Source of the DNA: Rhodococcus wratislaviensis
GTDB taxonomy: Bacteria; Actinomycetota; Actinomycetes; Mycobacteriales; Mycobacteriaceae
Reading direction: 5' to 3'
Assembly: GCF_900455735.1 (NCBI RefSeq)
Contig: NZ_UAUI01000024.1
Span: 530,501-594,500 of the forward strand
Length of the DNA: 64,000 nt
The position numbers and the translations under genes were made by a program. Positions within the stretch are counted from its first letter, which is position 1; every line of letters starts with the position of its first letter. Below are positions 25,837 through 35,086 of the stretch, piece after piece. Under the pieces are notes generated by a model. The model was not told the DNA's origin. It saw only the letters and a program-made list of their open reading frames with translations, and ran no database searches.

Positions 25837-27156
25837 ATGACCGACATCATCGAATACGCCGACAAGGTGTGGCGGGGCGAGGCGAGCCAGCAGCTGTATC
25901 ACCGCGGCGACCTCCGCAGGGAGGGGATGCATCGCGTCGCGGACGGTGCCTACATGTGGCCCGCCTTCGGCAACGTCTACGTCTTCCCCACGGATGCAGG
26001 CTTGTTCGTCTACGACACCGGCGACCTGCGCACCGCGAACGAGTTGTTCTCGGCGACTCGGGAACTCTCCGACCGGCCGATCCACACAGCGGTGTACTCG
26101 CACGGTCACATCGACCACATCTTCGGGATGGGGCCGTTCGACGAGGAGGCAGCCAGGCGCGGCTGGGAGCGCCCCACCGTCGTGGCACAGGAAGCGGTTC
26201 TTCCCCGCTTCGATCGCTACCGCAGGACCCGTGGTTACAACGGCGTCATCAACCAGCGACAGTTCCAGGCACCGAATCTCCAGTGGCCGAACGACTACCG
26301 CTACCCGGATGTCACGTTCGGCGATCGCACGACGCTCACGATCGACGACCTCGTAGTCGACTTGCGTCACGCACGCGGTGAGACGGATGATGCGGCCATC
26401 GCGTGGCTGCCGGACCGGAGGATCCTCTGCTGCGGCGATTTCTTCATCTGGGCGAGCCCGAACGCCGGCAACCCGCAGAAGGTCCAGCGGTTTGCGTACG
26501 AGTGGGCGCGCACCCTGCGTTGGATGGCCGGACTCGGAGCGGAGATCCTTCTCCCCGGGCACGGACTTCCCGTAGTCGGCGTGGACCGCATCCGGGTGAC
26601 CCTGACGGACGCTGCGGAACTGCTCGAGACCCTGCACTGCCAGACGCTCGAGTTGATGAATGCCGGTGCGACGTTGGACGAGGTGATTCACACGGTCACG
26701 GCGCCCGCCGAACTGTTGAAGAAGCCGTATCTGGCGCCGTCCTACGACGAACCCGAGTTCGTCGTACGCAACGTCTGGCGGATGTACGGCGGCTGGTACG
26801 ACGGAAACCCCGCCAACCTCAAGGCCGCTCACCGCAACGACCTGGCGCGGGAGATGGCAGAAATCGGCGGTGGCGCCGAGCGATTGGCCGAACGGGCGCG
26901 TGAGCTGCTCGCACGCGGCGAGCATCGGCTCGCCGGACATCTCGCGCAGATGGCGGCCGACGCCGATCCGGGCAGCCGGGTTTCGCACGAGACGCGGCTC
27001 GAAGTGTTCGGTGCGCTCGAGCGGGCAGCCACGTCGACGATGGCGAAGGGCGTGTACAGCTGGGCGGCCGCGGAATCGAGGGCTTTCCTCGAGGGGAGCG
27101 ACCGTGCGACGGAGCTGAAGGCCAAGACTGCGGGAAGGTCGCAGTGGGCGTTCTGA
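25837..27156 (+). CDS. MBL-fold metallo-hydrolase, alkylsulfatase-like
   Basis: 439 residues from ATG 25837 with GAGGAG upstream. The metallo-beta-lactamase motif H89-x-H91-x-D93-H94 is present (SHGHIDHIFG). Further ligands appear in RHARGETDDA, CCGDFFIW and LLPGHG. The C-terminal region (YGGWYDGNPANLKAAHRNDLAREMAEIGGG, then a helical part) is like the dimerisation domain of SDS-hydrolase (SdsA1/BDS1) type alkylsulfatases. Length is shorter than SdsA1, so the lipid-transfer-like C-terminal domain seems missing. The substrate is uncertain: sulfate ester or acyl ester. Confidence 0.8.
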   Translation: MTDIIEYADKVWRGEASQQLYHRGDLRREGMHRVADGAYMWPAFGNVYVFPTDAGLFVYDTGDLRTANELFSATRELSDRPIHTAVYSHGHIDHIFGMGPFDEEAARRGWERPTVVAQEAVLPRFDRYRRTRGYNGVINQRQFQAPNLQWPNDYRYPDVTFGDRTTLTIDDLVVDLRHARGETDDAAIAWLPDRRILCCGDFFIWASPNAGNPQKVQRFAYEWARTLRWMAGLGAEILLPGHGLPVVGVDRIRVTLTDAAELLETLHCQTLELMNAGATLDEVIHTVTAPAELLKKPYLAPSYDEPEFVVRNVWRMYGGWYDGNPANLKAAHRNDLAREMAEIGGGAERLAERARELLARGEHRLAGHLAQMAADADPGSRVSHETRLEVFGALERAATSTMAKGVYSWAAAESRAFLEGSDRATELKAKTAGRSQWAF

Positions 27157-27521
27157 ACTCGCGGCCGCAGCGTGCGTCGTCGGTCGCGTCCGAGGTGGAG
27201 GACGAGCCGGATTACCGCTTCACCCTCGCGAACGAGCGAACCTATCTCGCATGGATACGGACGGCGCTGGGACTCCTCGCCGGGGGTGTGGCGGTGGGCC
27301 AGTTGGCTTCGTCGCTGTCGGACGGGGCGCAGTGCGCGATCTCCGTTGTGTGTTTCGGACTCGCGACGGTGCTGGCGGTCGGTGCCTACCTCCACTGGCG
27401 GTCGGTGCAACTCGCGATCAGGCGCAGTCTGCCGCTCCCGGATTCCGTGCTGGTGCCCGTGCTGACTGTGGGTGTCGGCGTGATCGCGGTACTTGCCGTC
27501 GTTGCGACGTCCGTTCCGTGA
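27144..27521 (+). CDS. DUF202 (YidH-like) membrane protein
   Basis: 125 residues from GTG 27144, overlapping the end of the hydrolase by 13 bases. DUF202 signature: LANERTYLAWIRTALGLLAGGVAV, followed by two more helices with a HWRSVQLAIRR loop. This small membrane family has no settled function. It is coupled by a four-base overlap to a second DUF202 gene. Confidence 0.85.
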   Translation: MGVLNSRPQRASSVASEVEDEPDYRFTLANERTYLAWIRTALGLLAGGVAVGQLASSLSDGAQCAISVVCFGLATVLAVGAYLHWRSVQLAIRRSLPLPDSVLVPVLTVGVGVIAVLAVVATSVP

Positions 27522-27835
27522 CGGGTGTGCAGGTCCGGGACGCCGGTCTCCAGTCGGAGCGCACCGCACTGGCGTGGCGTCGGACATCCCTGTCGGCAAT
27601 CGCCGCGGCGTTGTTCCTCGCGCACTTCGCCGCAGTCTCGGGCGCCGGTGTGGCCGGTGTGCCGGTTGCCGGGATGGCACTGGCACTGTTGGGGATCGGC
27701 CTCGTCGCGGGTCGGCGAGTCTCTTCTCTGCGCCGTTCGCGCGCAGGGATGACCGGTCGTAGTGCGCTGCTGATCTCGCTACTCCTGGCCGCGACCGCCG
27801 CCTCGGCCGTCGCCGTCGCGGTTCTCGGCCGGTAG
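27518..27835 (+). CDS. second DUF202 membrane protein
   Basis: 105 residues from GTG 27518; the start GTGA overlaps the stop of the previous gene. The pattern DAGLQSERTALAWRRTSLSAIAAALF matches DUF202, with three helices. Tandem DUF202 pairs (YidG/YidH) are known in E. coli and elsewhere, and the two proteins may work together. The longer frame running back to 27251 is a shadow of the first gene. Confidence 0.82.
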   Translation: MTGVQVRDAGLQSERTALAWRRTSLSAIAAALFLAHFAAVSGAGVAGVPVAGMALALLGIGLVAGRRVSSLRRSRAGMTGRSALLISLLLAATAASAVAVAVLGR

Positions 27836-27870
27836 CTGCGCAGCCGAGACCGACCTGGCAGGATCGAACC

Positions 27871-28464
27871 ATGGCACGCACGCTGAACCTGGTAGGGGAT
27901 CCGGACGCCGACGCACTCCTCGCGAGTGACCCGCTGGCGCTGCTCATCGGGATGTTGCTCGATCAGCAGGTTCCGATGGAGACGGCGTTCGCGGGTCCGA
28001 AGAAGCTGGACGACCGGCTCGGCGGCCTCGAGGTGCACCGCATCGCGGAGATGGATCCGGAGGAGTTCGCGGCCGTCTGCTCGCAGACCCCGGCGGTCCA
28101 CCGGTTTCCCGGATCGATGGCCACCCGCATCCAGTCGCTGTGCGCGTTCCTCGTCGAGAACTACGACGGCAGCGTCGAGGCGTTGTGGACCAGCGGCGAC
28201 CCCGACGGCAAAGAGGTCCTGAAGCGGCTGAAGGCGCTGCCGGGTTACGGCGATCAGAAGGCCCGCATCTTCCTGGCGCTGCTCGGCAAGCAGATCGGGG
28301 TGGAACCGAAGGGCTGGCGGGAGGCCGCAGGCGACTACGGCACCGACGGAGCCCGGCGTTCGATCGCGGACGTCGTGGACGACAAGAGCCTCCACGAGGT
28401 CCGCGAGTTCAAGAAGTCGGCGAAGGCCGAGGCGAAGAAGGCTGCGGCGGCGAAGAAGAAGTAG
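27871..28464 (+). CDS. HhH-GPD-type base-excision repair protein (TIGR03252-like)
   Basis: 197 residues. The helix-hairpin-helix region appears as LKALPGYGDQKARIFLALLGKQIGV, after a helical N-terminus starting with LASDPLALLIGMLLDQQVPMETAF as in the uncharacterised HhH-GPD family TIGR03252. The canonical catalytic Lys/Asp arrangement is not obvious. The C-terminal 20 residues are Lys/Ala-rich, a possible DNA-contacting tail of a kind often seen in actinobacteria. It converges on amt with a six-base gap. Confidence 0.82.
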   Translation: MARTLNLVGDPDADALLASDPLALLIGMLLDQQVPMETAFAGPKKLDDRLGGLEVHRIAEMDPEEFAAVCSQTPAVHRFPGSMATRIQSLCAFLVENYDGSVEALWTSGDPDGKEVLKRLKALPGYGDQKARIFLALLGKQIGVEPKGWREAAGDYGTDGARRSIADVVDDKSLHEVREFKKSAKAEAKKAAAAKKK

Positions 28465-28470
28465 CCGCCG

Positions 28471-29817
28471 CTACTCGGTGTCGGACGGCTTCTGCTTCCG
28501 CTCGGCATCCAGGTGCCGCCTGCGTTCGGCCTCGTGCATCCACGGGAAGACGCTGTTGCCCTGACCGCCGCCGCCCGGACCGTGCCCGAGCACACCGTGC
28601 TCGTACGCCGACTCGGCGTGCAAAGCAAGGTCGATGCCGGACGACTCGTCCTCCGCGCTCACCCGGAACCCGAAGATCCGGTCGATCAGCTTGCCCAGCG
28701 CGTACGTCACGCCGAACGCGTACAGGGCGACGACCACCACGGCCACCACCTGCTTGCCGAGTTGGGCGAACCCGCCCCCGTAGAAGAGGCCTTCCGGTCC
28801 GCCGGTCATGACCTCGGTGGCGAGCAGACCGATCAGGATGGTGCCGACGATGCCGCCCATCAGGTGGACACCCACGACGTCGAGGGAGTCGTCGTACCCG
28901 AGGCGGAACTTCCAGCCGACGGCGAACGAGCAGACCACGCCGGCGACGGCGCCGACGACGAGCGCGCCGACCATGCTCACGGTGCCGCAGGACGGGGTGA
29001 TCGCGACCAGACCCGCGACGACGCCGGACGCCGCACCGAACGTGGTGGGGTGGCCGTCACGCTTCTGTTCGACGAGGAGCCAGCCGAGCAGGCCGGTGCA
29101 CCCGGCGACGAGGGTGTTCAGGAAGATCGCGGCGGCGGTGCCGTCGGCGGCGAGCGCGGAGCCGGCGTTGAAACCGAACCAGCCGAACCAGAGCAGGCCG
29201 ACGCCCAGCAGCACCAGCGGCAGGTTGTGGGGGCGCATCGACTCGGACCGGAATCCGAGGCGCGGGCCCAGGACCAGCGCCAGCGCCAGGCCGGACGCGC
29301 CGGACACGATCTCGACGACCAGTCCGCCCGCGTAGTCGAGGGCGCCGAACTGTGCGATCCAGCCCTGCGGGTTCCACACCCAGTGCGCGACGGGCGCGTA
29401 GACGACGAGGGCCCAGACGGGAACGAAGATCATCCAGGCCGAGAACTTGGCCCGGTCGGCGATCGCACCGCTGATCAGCGCGGCGGTGATGATCGCGAAC
29501 GTCAGCTGGAACGTGGCGAACAGGATCTCGGGCACCTGCCCGTGGACGGTGGTGGGGTCGATGCCCACCATCCCCAGGTGCTCCAGCCCGCCGATCAGTC
29601 CGCCGCCGATGTCGTCGCCGAAGATGAGGGAGTATCCGGCCACCAGCCACGCGACCGTGACCAGCGCGATCGACACGAAGCTCATCATGATCATGTTCAG
29701 TACGCCGGTGGAACGGACCATCCCGCCGTAGAACAGGGCGAGCCCCGGCGTCATCAGAAGGACCAGCGCGGTACTGATCAGAAGCCAGGCGGTTGCTCCG
29801 GCGTCGATTGCAGGCAC
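28471..29817 (-). CDS. amt: ammonium transporter, Amt/MEP family
   Basis: 448 residues from GTG 29817, preceded by GAGGAG. Eleven helices are expected. Conserved blocks include WLLISTALVLLMTPGLALFYGGMVR, FATFQLTFAIITAALISGAIADR, VYAPVAHWVW, GFNAGSAL, the pore His in GVHLMGGIVGTILIG, and DYAGGLVVEIVSG. The C-terminal tail has a GPGGGGQG stretch. It conducts ammonium into the cell. No glnK gene is adjacent. A GlnR-like site lies about 85 bases upstream. Confidence 0.95.
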   Translation of the reverse strand: MPAIDAGATAWLLISTALVLLMTPGLALFYGGMVRSTGVLNMIMMSFVSIALVTVAWLVAGYSLIFGDDIGGGLIGGLEHLGMVGIDPTTVHGQVPEILFATFQLTFAIITAALISGAIADRAKFSAWMIFVPVWALVVYAPVAHWVWNPQGWIAQFGALDYAGGLVVEIVSGASGLALALVLGPRLGFRSESMRPHNLPLVLLGVGLLWFGWFGFNAGSALAADGTAAAIFLNTLVAGCTGLLGWLLVEQKRDGHPTTFGAASGVVAGLVAITPSCGTVSMVGALVVGAVAGVVCSFAVGWKFRLGYDDSLDVVGVHLMGGIVGTILIGLLATEVMTGGPEGLFYGGGFAQLGKQVVAVVVVALYAFGVTYALGKLIDRIFGFRVSAEDESSGIDLALHAESAYEHGVLGHGPGGGGQGNSVFPWMHEAERRRHLDAERKQKPSDTE

Positions 29818-29899
29818 GACATTCTCCTCACACACCGGGACGAAACACGGCGCGGAAAGTCACGATGACCGCGAGCGGTTTCGACTGTGATGCCGCTGC

Positions 29900-29915
29900 G
29901 TTGCGAACGTGTTAC
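29900..29915 (-). promoter_or_regulatory. candidate GlnR box upstream of amt
   Basis: On the minus strand, GTAAC-N6-GCAAC (29915 to 29900) fits the actinobacterial GlnR half-site arrangement GTNAC-N6-GNAAC. The location 83-98 bases before the amt start suits nitrogen-starvation activation. Confidence 0.5.
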
Positions 29916-30027
29916 GCAATGCGGTCAGGTTCGGACCTCGGCATGTGAGTAGCGCCCCGAGCGGGTGCCGAGCGGGCGCTTCGACCACCCGGCCCGGACT
30001 GTCGGGGACCGCCGGTAGTCTTTCCGC

Positions 30028-32313
30028 GTGGCCCTGTACCGGAAGTACCGACCCGCATCCTTCGCCGAGGTGGTGGGGCAGGAGCACGTCACCGAACCAC
30101 TGAGCACCGCTCTCGACGCCGGACGGATCAACCACGCGTATCTGTTCTCCGGTCCCCGCGGCTGTGGCAAGACGTCGTCTGCCCGAATCCTGGCCCGATC
30201 GCTGAACTGTGTCGACGGTCCCACCTCGACGCCGTGCGGCCAGTGCCCCTCGTGCGTGGCGCTCGGCCCCGGCGGTTCGGGCAACCTCGACGTCACCGAA
30301 CTCGACGCGGCCAGCCACGGTGGCGTCGACGACACCCGTGAGCTGCGCGACCGCGCGTTCTACGCGCCCGCCGAATCCCGGTACCGGGTGTTCATCGTGG
30401 ACGAGGCCCACATGGTCACCACGGCCGGTTTCAACGCGCTCCTCAAGATCGTGGAGGAGCCGCCGGAGCACCTCATCTTCATCTTCGCCACCACCGAACC
30501 GGAGAAGGTGCTGCCGACCATCCGTTCGCGCACCCATCACTACCCGTTCCGGTTGCTTGCGCCGACCACGATGCGCGGGTTGCTCGAGAAGATCTGCCAC
30601 CAGGAGAGTGTGCCCGTCGCCGACCCGGTGTATCCGCTGGTCATCCGCGCGGGTGGCGGTTCGCCGCGTGACTCGCTGAGCATCCTCGATCAGCTGCTCG
30701 CCGGAGCGGGTGACGAGGGCGTCACCTACCCGCGTGCGCTCGCGCTGCTCGGCGTCACCGACGTCGCGCTCATCGACGACGCCGTGGACGCGCTCGCCAC
30801 CGGCGACGGTGCAGCGCTGTTCGGAACGGTCGACCGCGTCATGGACGCCGGGCACGATCCGCGCCGGTTCGCCGTCGACCTGCTCGAGCGCCTGCGCGAC
30901 CTCATCCTGATGCAGGCGGTGCCCGACGCCGCCGAACGTGGCCTGGTCGACGCGCCCGGCGACGTGCTCGAACACATGCGCGCCCAGGTCCAGCGGATCG
31001 GTCCCGCCACGCTCACCCGCTACGCCGAGGTGATGCACGCAGGCCTGGGTGAGATGCGGGGCGCCACGGCTCCCCGCCTGCTGCTCGAAGTGATGTGCGC
31101 CCGGATGCTGCTGCCCGCGGCGTCCGATGCGGAGTCCGCCGTGCTGCAACGACTCGAACGCGTCGAACGCGGACTTCCGCCCGCCGGGGCGGCGCCGGCC
31201 GTCGACGCGGCCGAGCGGCCGGCGGCGGCTCCTGCCCGTGCGCCGCAACATCCCGCCGAGCCGGAGCCGGAACCGAAGTTCCAGCGACCGTCGATGCGCC
31301 AGGCCGCGGCGGCCACCGTGCCCCCGCCGCCCGAGCCGGAACCCGAACCGATGCCGCGGCCGGTTCCGGAGCCCGCGCCGACACCCGTTCCCGAACCGGA
31401 GCCGCAGCCCGAGCCGACACCTGTTCCGGAGCCGACGCCTGCGCCCGAGCCTGCCCCTGTGCCCGCACCCGAGCCCGCACCCGCACCCGCACCTGCGCCC
31501 GCACCCGAGCCTGCGCCCGCTCCTGTTCCGGAACCCGAACCGGCGCCCGCACCGGAACCGGCACCTGTACCAGTACCGGAGCCGACTCCCGCACCGGAAC
31601 CGCAGACGCCGATCGCCCCCGAGGTGGAGGCGGAGCCCGCCGCATCGGCCGGACCGGATGCCGCCGCGCTGCGGGAAGCCTGGAATTCGCTGCGCGAGAA
31701 GGTGAGTCAGCGGAACAAGATCCTGCCTGCCATGTTGTCGGCCGCGACCGTGCACGACGTTCAGGGCAACCGCCTGATCCTGGCGCACCCCGTCCCCAAC
31801 CTGGGCGCTCGCATCGCGTCACCGCACAACGCTCAGGTGATCACCGAGGTGCTCGCCGAGATGTTCGGCGGCACCTGGGAAGTGGAGTATCAGGCCGGTG
31901 CTCCGACGGCGCCGCCCCCACCGGTCGCGAAGGCTGCTGCAGCGCCGACGAAGCCGGCAGGTGCACCGCGATTCTCCCGGCCCAGCCAGGAAAAGACCGC
32001 GCAGCGTCCGCCGCAGCAGCAGTCCGACACACAACGCTCCGACTCGGGTCCGGGTGCGGGCCAGGCACGTCCGTCGTCCGAGCCGGACGACGACATTCCG
32101 CCGCCGGAGGCACCCGACTACCCGGACGATCCCGGGCCGATCGACTACGAGGCTTCCGCGACAACGCCGCCGCCCGTCTCCACACCGGAGGACGAGGAAG
32201 AGATGTTCGCGGAGGCGGCGGAACCCGTCGATCCCGCGACTCGCCGCGACCCGGAAGACGTGGCGTTCGAACTGCTCAAGGACATGCTCGGGGCCAAGAA
32301 GCTCGAGGGCTGA
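30028..32313 (+). CDS. dnaX: DNA polymerase III subunits gamma and tau
   Basis: 761 residues from GTG 30028. The clamp-loader ATPase has Walker A GPRGCGKTSS (42-51), the zinc module C61/C70/C73/C76, Walker B VFIVDEAHMVT, and sensor 1 FATTEPEKVL. Domain III ends near residue 380. Residues of about 400-535 are a Pro/Glu/Ala linker of EPxPxPEP repeats, followed by a tau-like region from about 545 (ALREAWNSLREKVSQRNKILPAMLSAATV) and a C-terminal tail ending AFELLKDMLGAKKLEG. The linker is longer than I would expect for mycobacterial DnaX. Confidence 0.95.
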   Translation: MALYRKYRPASFAEVVGQEHVTEPLSTALDAGRINHAYLFSGPRGCGKTSSARILARSLNCVDGPTSTPCGQCPSCVALGPGGSGNLDVTELDAASHGGVDDTRELRDRAFYAPAESRYRVFIVDEAHMVTTAGFNALLKIVEEPPEHLIFIFATTEPEKVLPTIRSRTHHYPFRLLAPTTMRGLLEKICHQESVPVADPVYPLVIRAGGGSPRDSLSILDQLLAGAGDEGVTYPRALALLGVTDVALIDDAVDALATGDGAALFGTVDRVMDAGHDPRRFAVDLLERLRDLILMQAVPDAAERGLVDAPGDVLEHMRAQVQRIGPATLTRYAEVMHAGLGEMRGATAPRLLLEVMCARMLLPAASDAESAVLQRLERVERGLPPAGAAPAVDAAERPAAAPARAPQHPAEPEPEPKFQRPSMRQAAAATVPPPPEPEPEPMPRPVPEPAPTPVPEPEPQPEPTPVPEPTPAPEPAPVPAPEPAPAPAPAPAPEPAPAPVPEPEPAPAPEPAPVPVPEPTPAPEPQTPIAPEVEAEPAASAGPDAAALREAWNSLREKVSQRNKILPAMLSAATVHDVQGNRLILAHPVPNLGARIASPHNAQVITEVLAEMFGGTWEVEYQAGAPTAPPPPVAKAAAAPTKPAGAPRFSRPSQEKTAQRPPQQQSDTQRSDSGPGAGQARPSSEPDDDIPPPEAPDYPDDPGPIDYEASATTPPPVSTPEDEEEMFAEAAEPVDPATRRDPEDVAFELLKDMLGAKKLEG

Positions 32314-32398
32314 CCCGAAGGGGCCCGCGTCGCCGGTCCCGCCACATCGGGACATCGGCCTCTGGTGCCCGGGACGCCGGGTGCCCGATTCTCGTCCC

Positions 32399-33097
32399 AT
32401 GAGCACAGTGAATGTTCCAGACGGCGTGCAGAACGAGGTCCCGGCGACCGCGCGACCGCGAAGTGGCCGGTGGTGGGCCTACGTCGGGGCCGTCGCCGGC
32501 GTGGCCGGAATCGTCGGCATCCAGGCGAGTATGTCGATCGACGCGGTCTACGTGGAGGCGTCGGCCGGCGACGCGGTCGCAATCATGAACGGTCTCGCCG
32601 GCCAGCGCACCGGGATCCTCGTCATGCACGTGGCGGTCATGACCGCGGCGCTGCTGATCCTCGTCTTCGCCGCGGGGCTGTCCCAGCGGCTGCGAGCAGC
32701 GTTGCCTGCCGAGAGCATCCTGCCGTCGGTCGCGGCGTTCGGTCTGGTTCTGACGTCGGCGGCGTGCCTGCTGGGAACCGGCCTGACCACCGAGTTGGTG
32801 TTCGGTCTCGGTGACACAGACCAGCTGGTGCCGGAGTTCGCGGTGGTCGGGGGCCACTGGATGGGCACCATCCCGTGGCTGTGGGCGGGTGCCGGGGTCA
32901 GCGCGCTGGCGGTGGCCGTCGCACTGCTGCGCGGGCAGGCCGGCCCGCGGTGGATCGGCTGGGTCAGCCTGGTCCTGGGCCTGGTGACGGCCGTCATCGG
33001 CGTCTCGCCGCTGCAGTACCTCGCGGGGTTCACCGGACCGCTGTGGGTGCTGGTGAGCGCGATCGGTTTCGCTTTCGCCGACACCGTGCGCGAGTAG
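32399..33097 (+). CDS. six-helix membrane protein, DUF4386-like
   Basis: 232 residues from ATG 32399. About six hydrophobic helices follow a charged N-terminus: WWAYVGAVAGVAGIVGIQA, GILVMHVAVMTAALLILVFAAGL, FGLVLTSAACLLGTGL, GTIPWLWAGAGVSALAVAVALL and IGWVSLVLGLVTAVIGV. The layout resembles DUF4386-type actinobacterial membrane proteins. It precedes a histidine kinase by 45 bases and could be part of its operon. Function unknown. Confidence 0.7.
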   Translation: MSTVNVPDGVQNEVPATARPRSGRWWAYVGAVAGVAGIVGIQASMSIDAVYVEASAGDAVAIMNGLAGQRTGILVMHVAVMTAALLILVFAAGLSQRLRAALPAESILPSVAAFGLVLTSAACLLGTGLTTELVFGLGDTDQLVPEFAVVGGHWMGTIPWLWAGAGVSALAVAVALLRGQAGPRWIGWVSLVLGLVTAVIGVSPLQYLAGFTGPLWVLVSAIGFAFADTVRE

Positions 33098-33142
33098 CGG
33101 GAGATACTCGTTCGCATCATGGTGAAGCAGAAGGACACTCCG

Positions 33143-35086
33143 ATGACCGAGGGGTCGGCAGGTACGGGCGGTGCGCCCGTACCTGCCGCTGTCATGGCGG
33201 TGTCCGCGTGGATTCTGGTCGTCCTGTCGGTGGTGGCGTTCGTCCGGGCCGATCCGGGCATCGATTCGAACCAGTTGTTCTTCCTGGTGGACGTCGTCGG
33301 GGCAGCGGTGTACGGGACCGTGGCCGGCGTCGTCCTCGCGCGCCGGGTGCATCCGGTGCCGATCATCATGGGGCTCACCGCCATCGGCGTGGGTATCGCC
33401 GCGCTGAGCTACAGCTATTCCCAGCTCGCGGTCGTGCGGCCGGGGCTGCCGTGGGTCGACGTGCTGTCGCCGCTGCAGAACACGGCGTGGATTCCCGGGA
33501 CGCTCAGCCTGTTCCTGATCGTGCCGTGGCTGATCCGCGACCATCCGCTCGGCGTCGGCGCGAAACTCGGCGTCCTCGCGGGTATCGCGGCGACGTCCTG
33601 GTACTTCTGGTCTCGCACGTTCACGGGGATCCCCGCGGTGTGGGTGATCGTGCCCGTCCTCGTCGTCGGCTCCGCTGCGGCAGCGGACTGCGGGTGGCGG
33701 TGGCGGCACGGCCCACCCGACGAGCGTGTGGGGCTCGGATGGATGTGCCTCGGCACGGCGCTGATGACGGCGGCGTACATTCCGCTGGCCCTGCCCGCGT
33801 CGCTGCCGGGACTGTGGGTGCTCAACCCGTTAATGCACTTGGCTGTTCAGGCGTTTTATCCGGTCGCGATCCTGGTGTGCATCCTGCGTCAGCGCATGTG
33901 GGGGCTGAATCTCGCCGTCAGCCGCGCGACGGTGGCGGGCACCCTCACCGTCCTGCTGCTGGTGCTCTACGTGGTGGTGGCCACGGCCGTGACGGCGCTG
34001 CTGCCCGAGGGTGATTCGGTGGGGGCGCAGGTGGTCGCGGCGGGTGTCGTCGCCGTCGCCGTGCAGCCGGTCCGGTTGTGGCTGCAGCGGCGGGTGCACC
34101 GCCTCGTCTACGGCGAGGGCGAGGACCCGGCGCGGGCCGTCCGCACCCTGGGCCGGCAGTTCGGCAGTGCCGAGACCCCGGAACAACTCCTGGAGGGACT
34201 CGCTGCCGGTGTCGGCGTCGCGTTGCGGCTCGAATCCGTGTCCGTGCGGCGCACCAGCGGGGTTGCCGCGGTGTGGGGTTCGGCGACGGGGCACGCCGAG
34301 TCGGTGGAATTGGTCCACCGCGGTGCGGCGCTCGGGACGATGGTCGTGACGGCGCCTCCGGGGGAGTCACTGGGGGCGCGCACCCGCCGGTCGCTCACCG
34401 AGTTGTCGGCGGTGGTGACGGCCGGTCTCGTCGTGCTGCAGTCGGCGGAGAACCTGCAGGAGGCCCGACGCCGGTTGGCGTCCGTGCGACTGGAGGAGCG
34501 GCAGATGATTCGCCGCGAACTGCACGACGGGCTGGGTCCGTCGCTGGCGGGCATCCGACTCGGCCTGCAGGGCGCCCGGAACCTGCTCGGCTCGGATCCG
34601 GTCGCCGCCGCGGAACTCATCGACGCGCTGCAGGAGCAACTCGACCATCAGGTGGAGGGCGTCCGGCAGCTGTCCCGCAGCATGTTCCCGCCGGTGCTCG
34701 ACGAGCTCGGATTGGTCCCGGCGCTGCACGAACTGGCGGCCAGCCAGTCGCGCAGCGGATTCCAGCTGCGGGTGCAGGCCGATCCGCCGCCCAGGCTGGG
34801 GGCGGAGATCAGCGCGGCGGCGTACGGGATCGTCGTCGAGGCCGTCACCAACGCGCGCAGGCACAGCGGTGCCGACGGCTGCCGGGTCGACGCCACGTTC
34901 GCCCGGGAGGTGCTGACGGTCGTCATCCACGACGACGGGTGCGGGTTCGATCCGGCGGGGGGCGGCGGCGTCGGAACCCGGTCGATGCGGGAGCGCGCCC
35001 ACGAACTCGGCGGCACGCTCCACATCGAATCCGGCCGTCCGACAGGCACGGTGGTCACCGCCCGGTTACCGTTGACCGCATCATGA
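33143..35086 (+). CDS. membrane sensor histidine kinase, NarL/HisKA_3 type
   Basis: 647 residues from ATG 33143, which has AGGA eight bases upstream; ATG 33119 is an alternative. Seven to nine helices make up the first 290 residues. A GAF-like region follows (about 330-430), then the HisKA_3 dimerisation helix with phospho-acceptor His461 in RRELHDGLGPSLAGIRLGL, and a HATPase_c domain with VVEAVTNARRHS (N box) and DDGCGFD/GTRSMRERA (G boxes). It is coupled by ATGA overlap to its response regulator. The signal is unknown. Confidence 0.92.
   Translation: MTEGSAGTGGAPVPAAVMAVSAWILVVLSVVAFVRADPGIDSNQLFFLVDVVGAAVYGTVAGVVLARRVHPVPIIMGLTAIGVGIAALSYSYSQLAVVRPGLPWVDVLSPLQNTAWIPGTLSLFLIVPWLIRDHPLGVGAKLGVLAGIAATSWYFWSRTFTGIPAVWVIVPVLVVGSAAAADCGWRWRHGPPDERVGLGWMCLGTALMTAAYIPLALPASLPGLWVLNPLMHLAVQAFYPVAILVCILRQRMWGLNLAVSRATVAGTLTVLLLVLYVVVATAVTALLPEGDSVGAQVVAAGVVAVAVQPVRLWLQRRVHRLVYGEGEDPARAVRTLGRQFGSAETPEQLLEGLAAGVGVALRLESVSVRRTSGVAAVWGSATGHAESVELVHRGAALGTMVVTAPPGESLGARTRRSLTELSAVVTAGLVVLQSAENLQEARRRLASVRLEERQMIRRELHDGLGPSLAGIRLGLQGARNLLGSDPVAAAELIDALQEQLDHQVEGVRQLSRSMFPPVLDELGLVPALHELAASQSRSGFQLRVQADPPPRLGAEISAAAYGIVVEAVTNARRHSGADGCRVDATFAREVLTVVIHDDGCGFDPAGGGGVGTRSMRERAHELGGTLHIESGRPTGTVVTARLPLTAS

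Noticed and set aside
30028..32313. Programmed frameshift in dnaX
   Set aside because: No A-rich slippery sequence was found; actinobacterial dnaX is normally read straight through.
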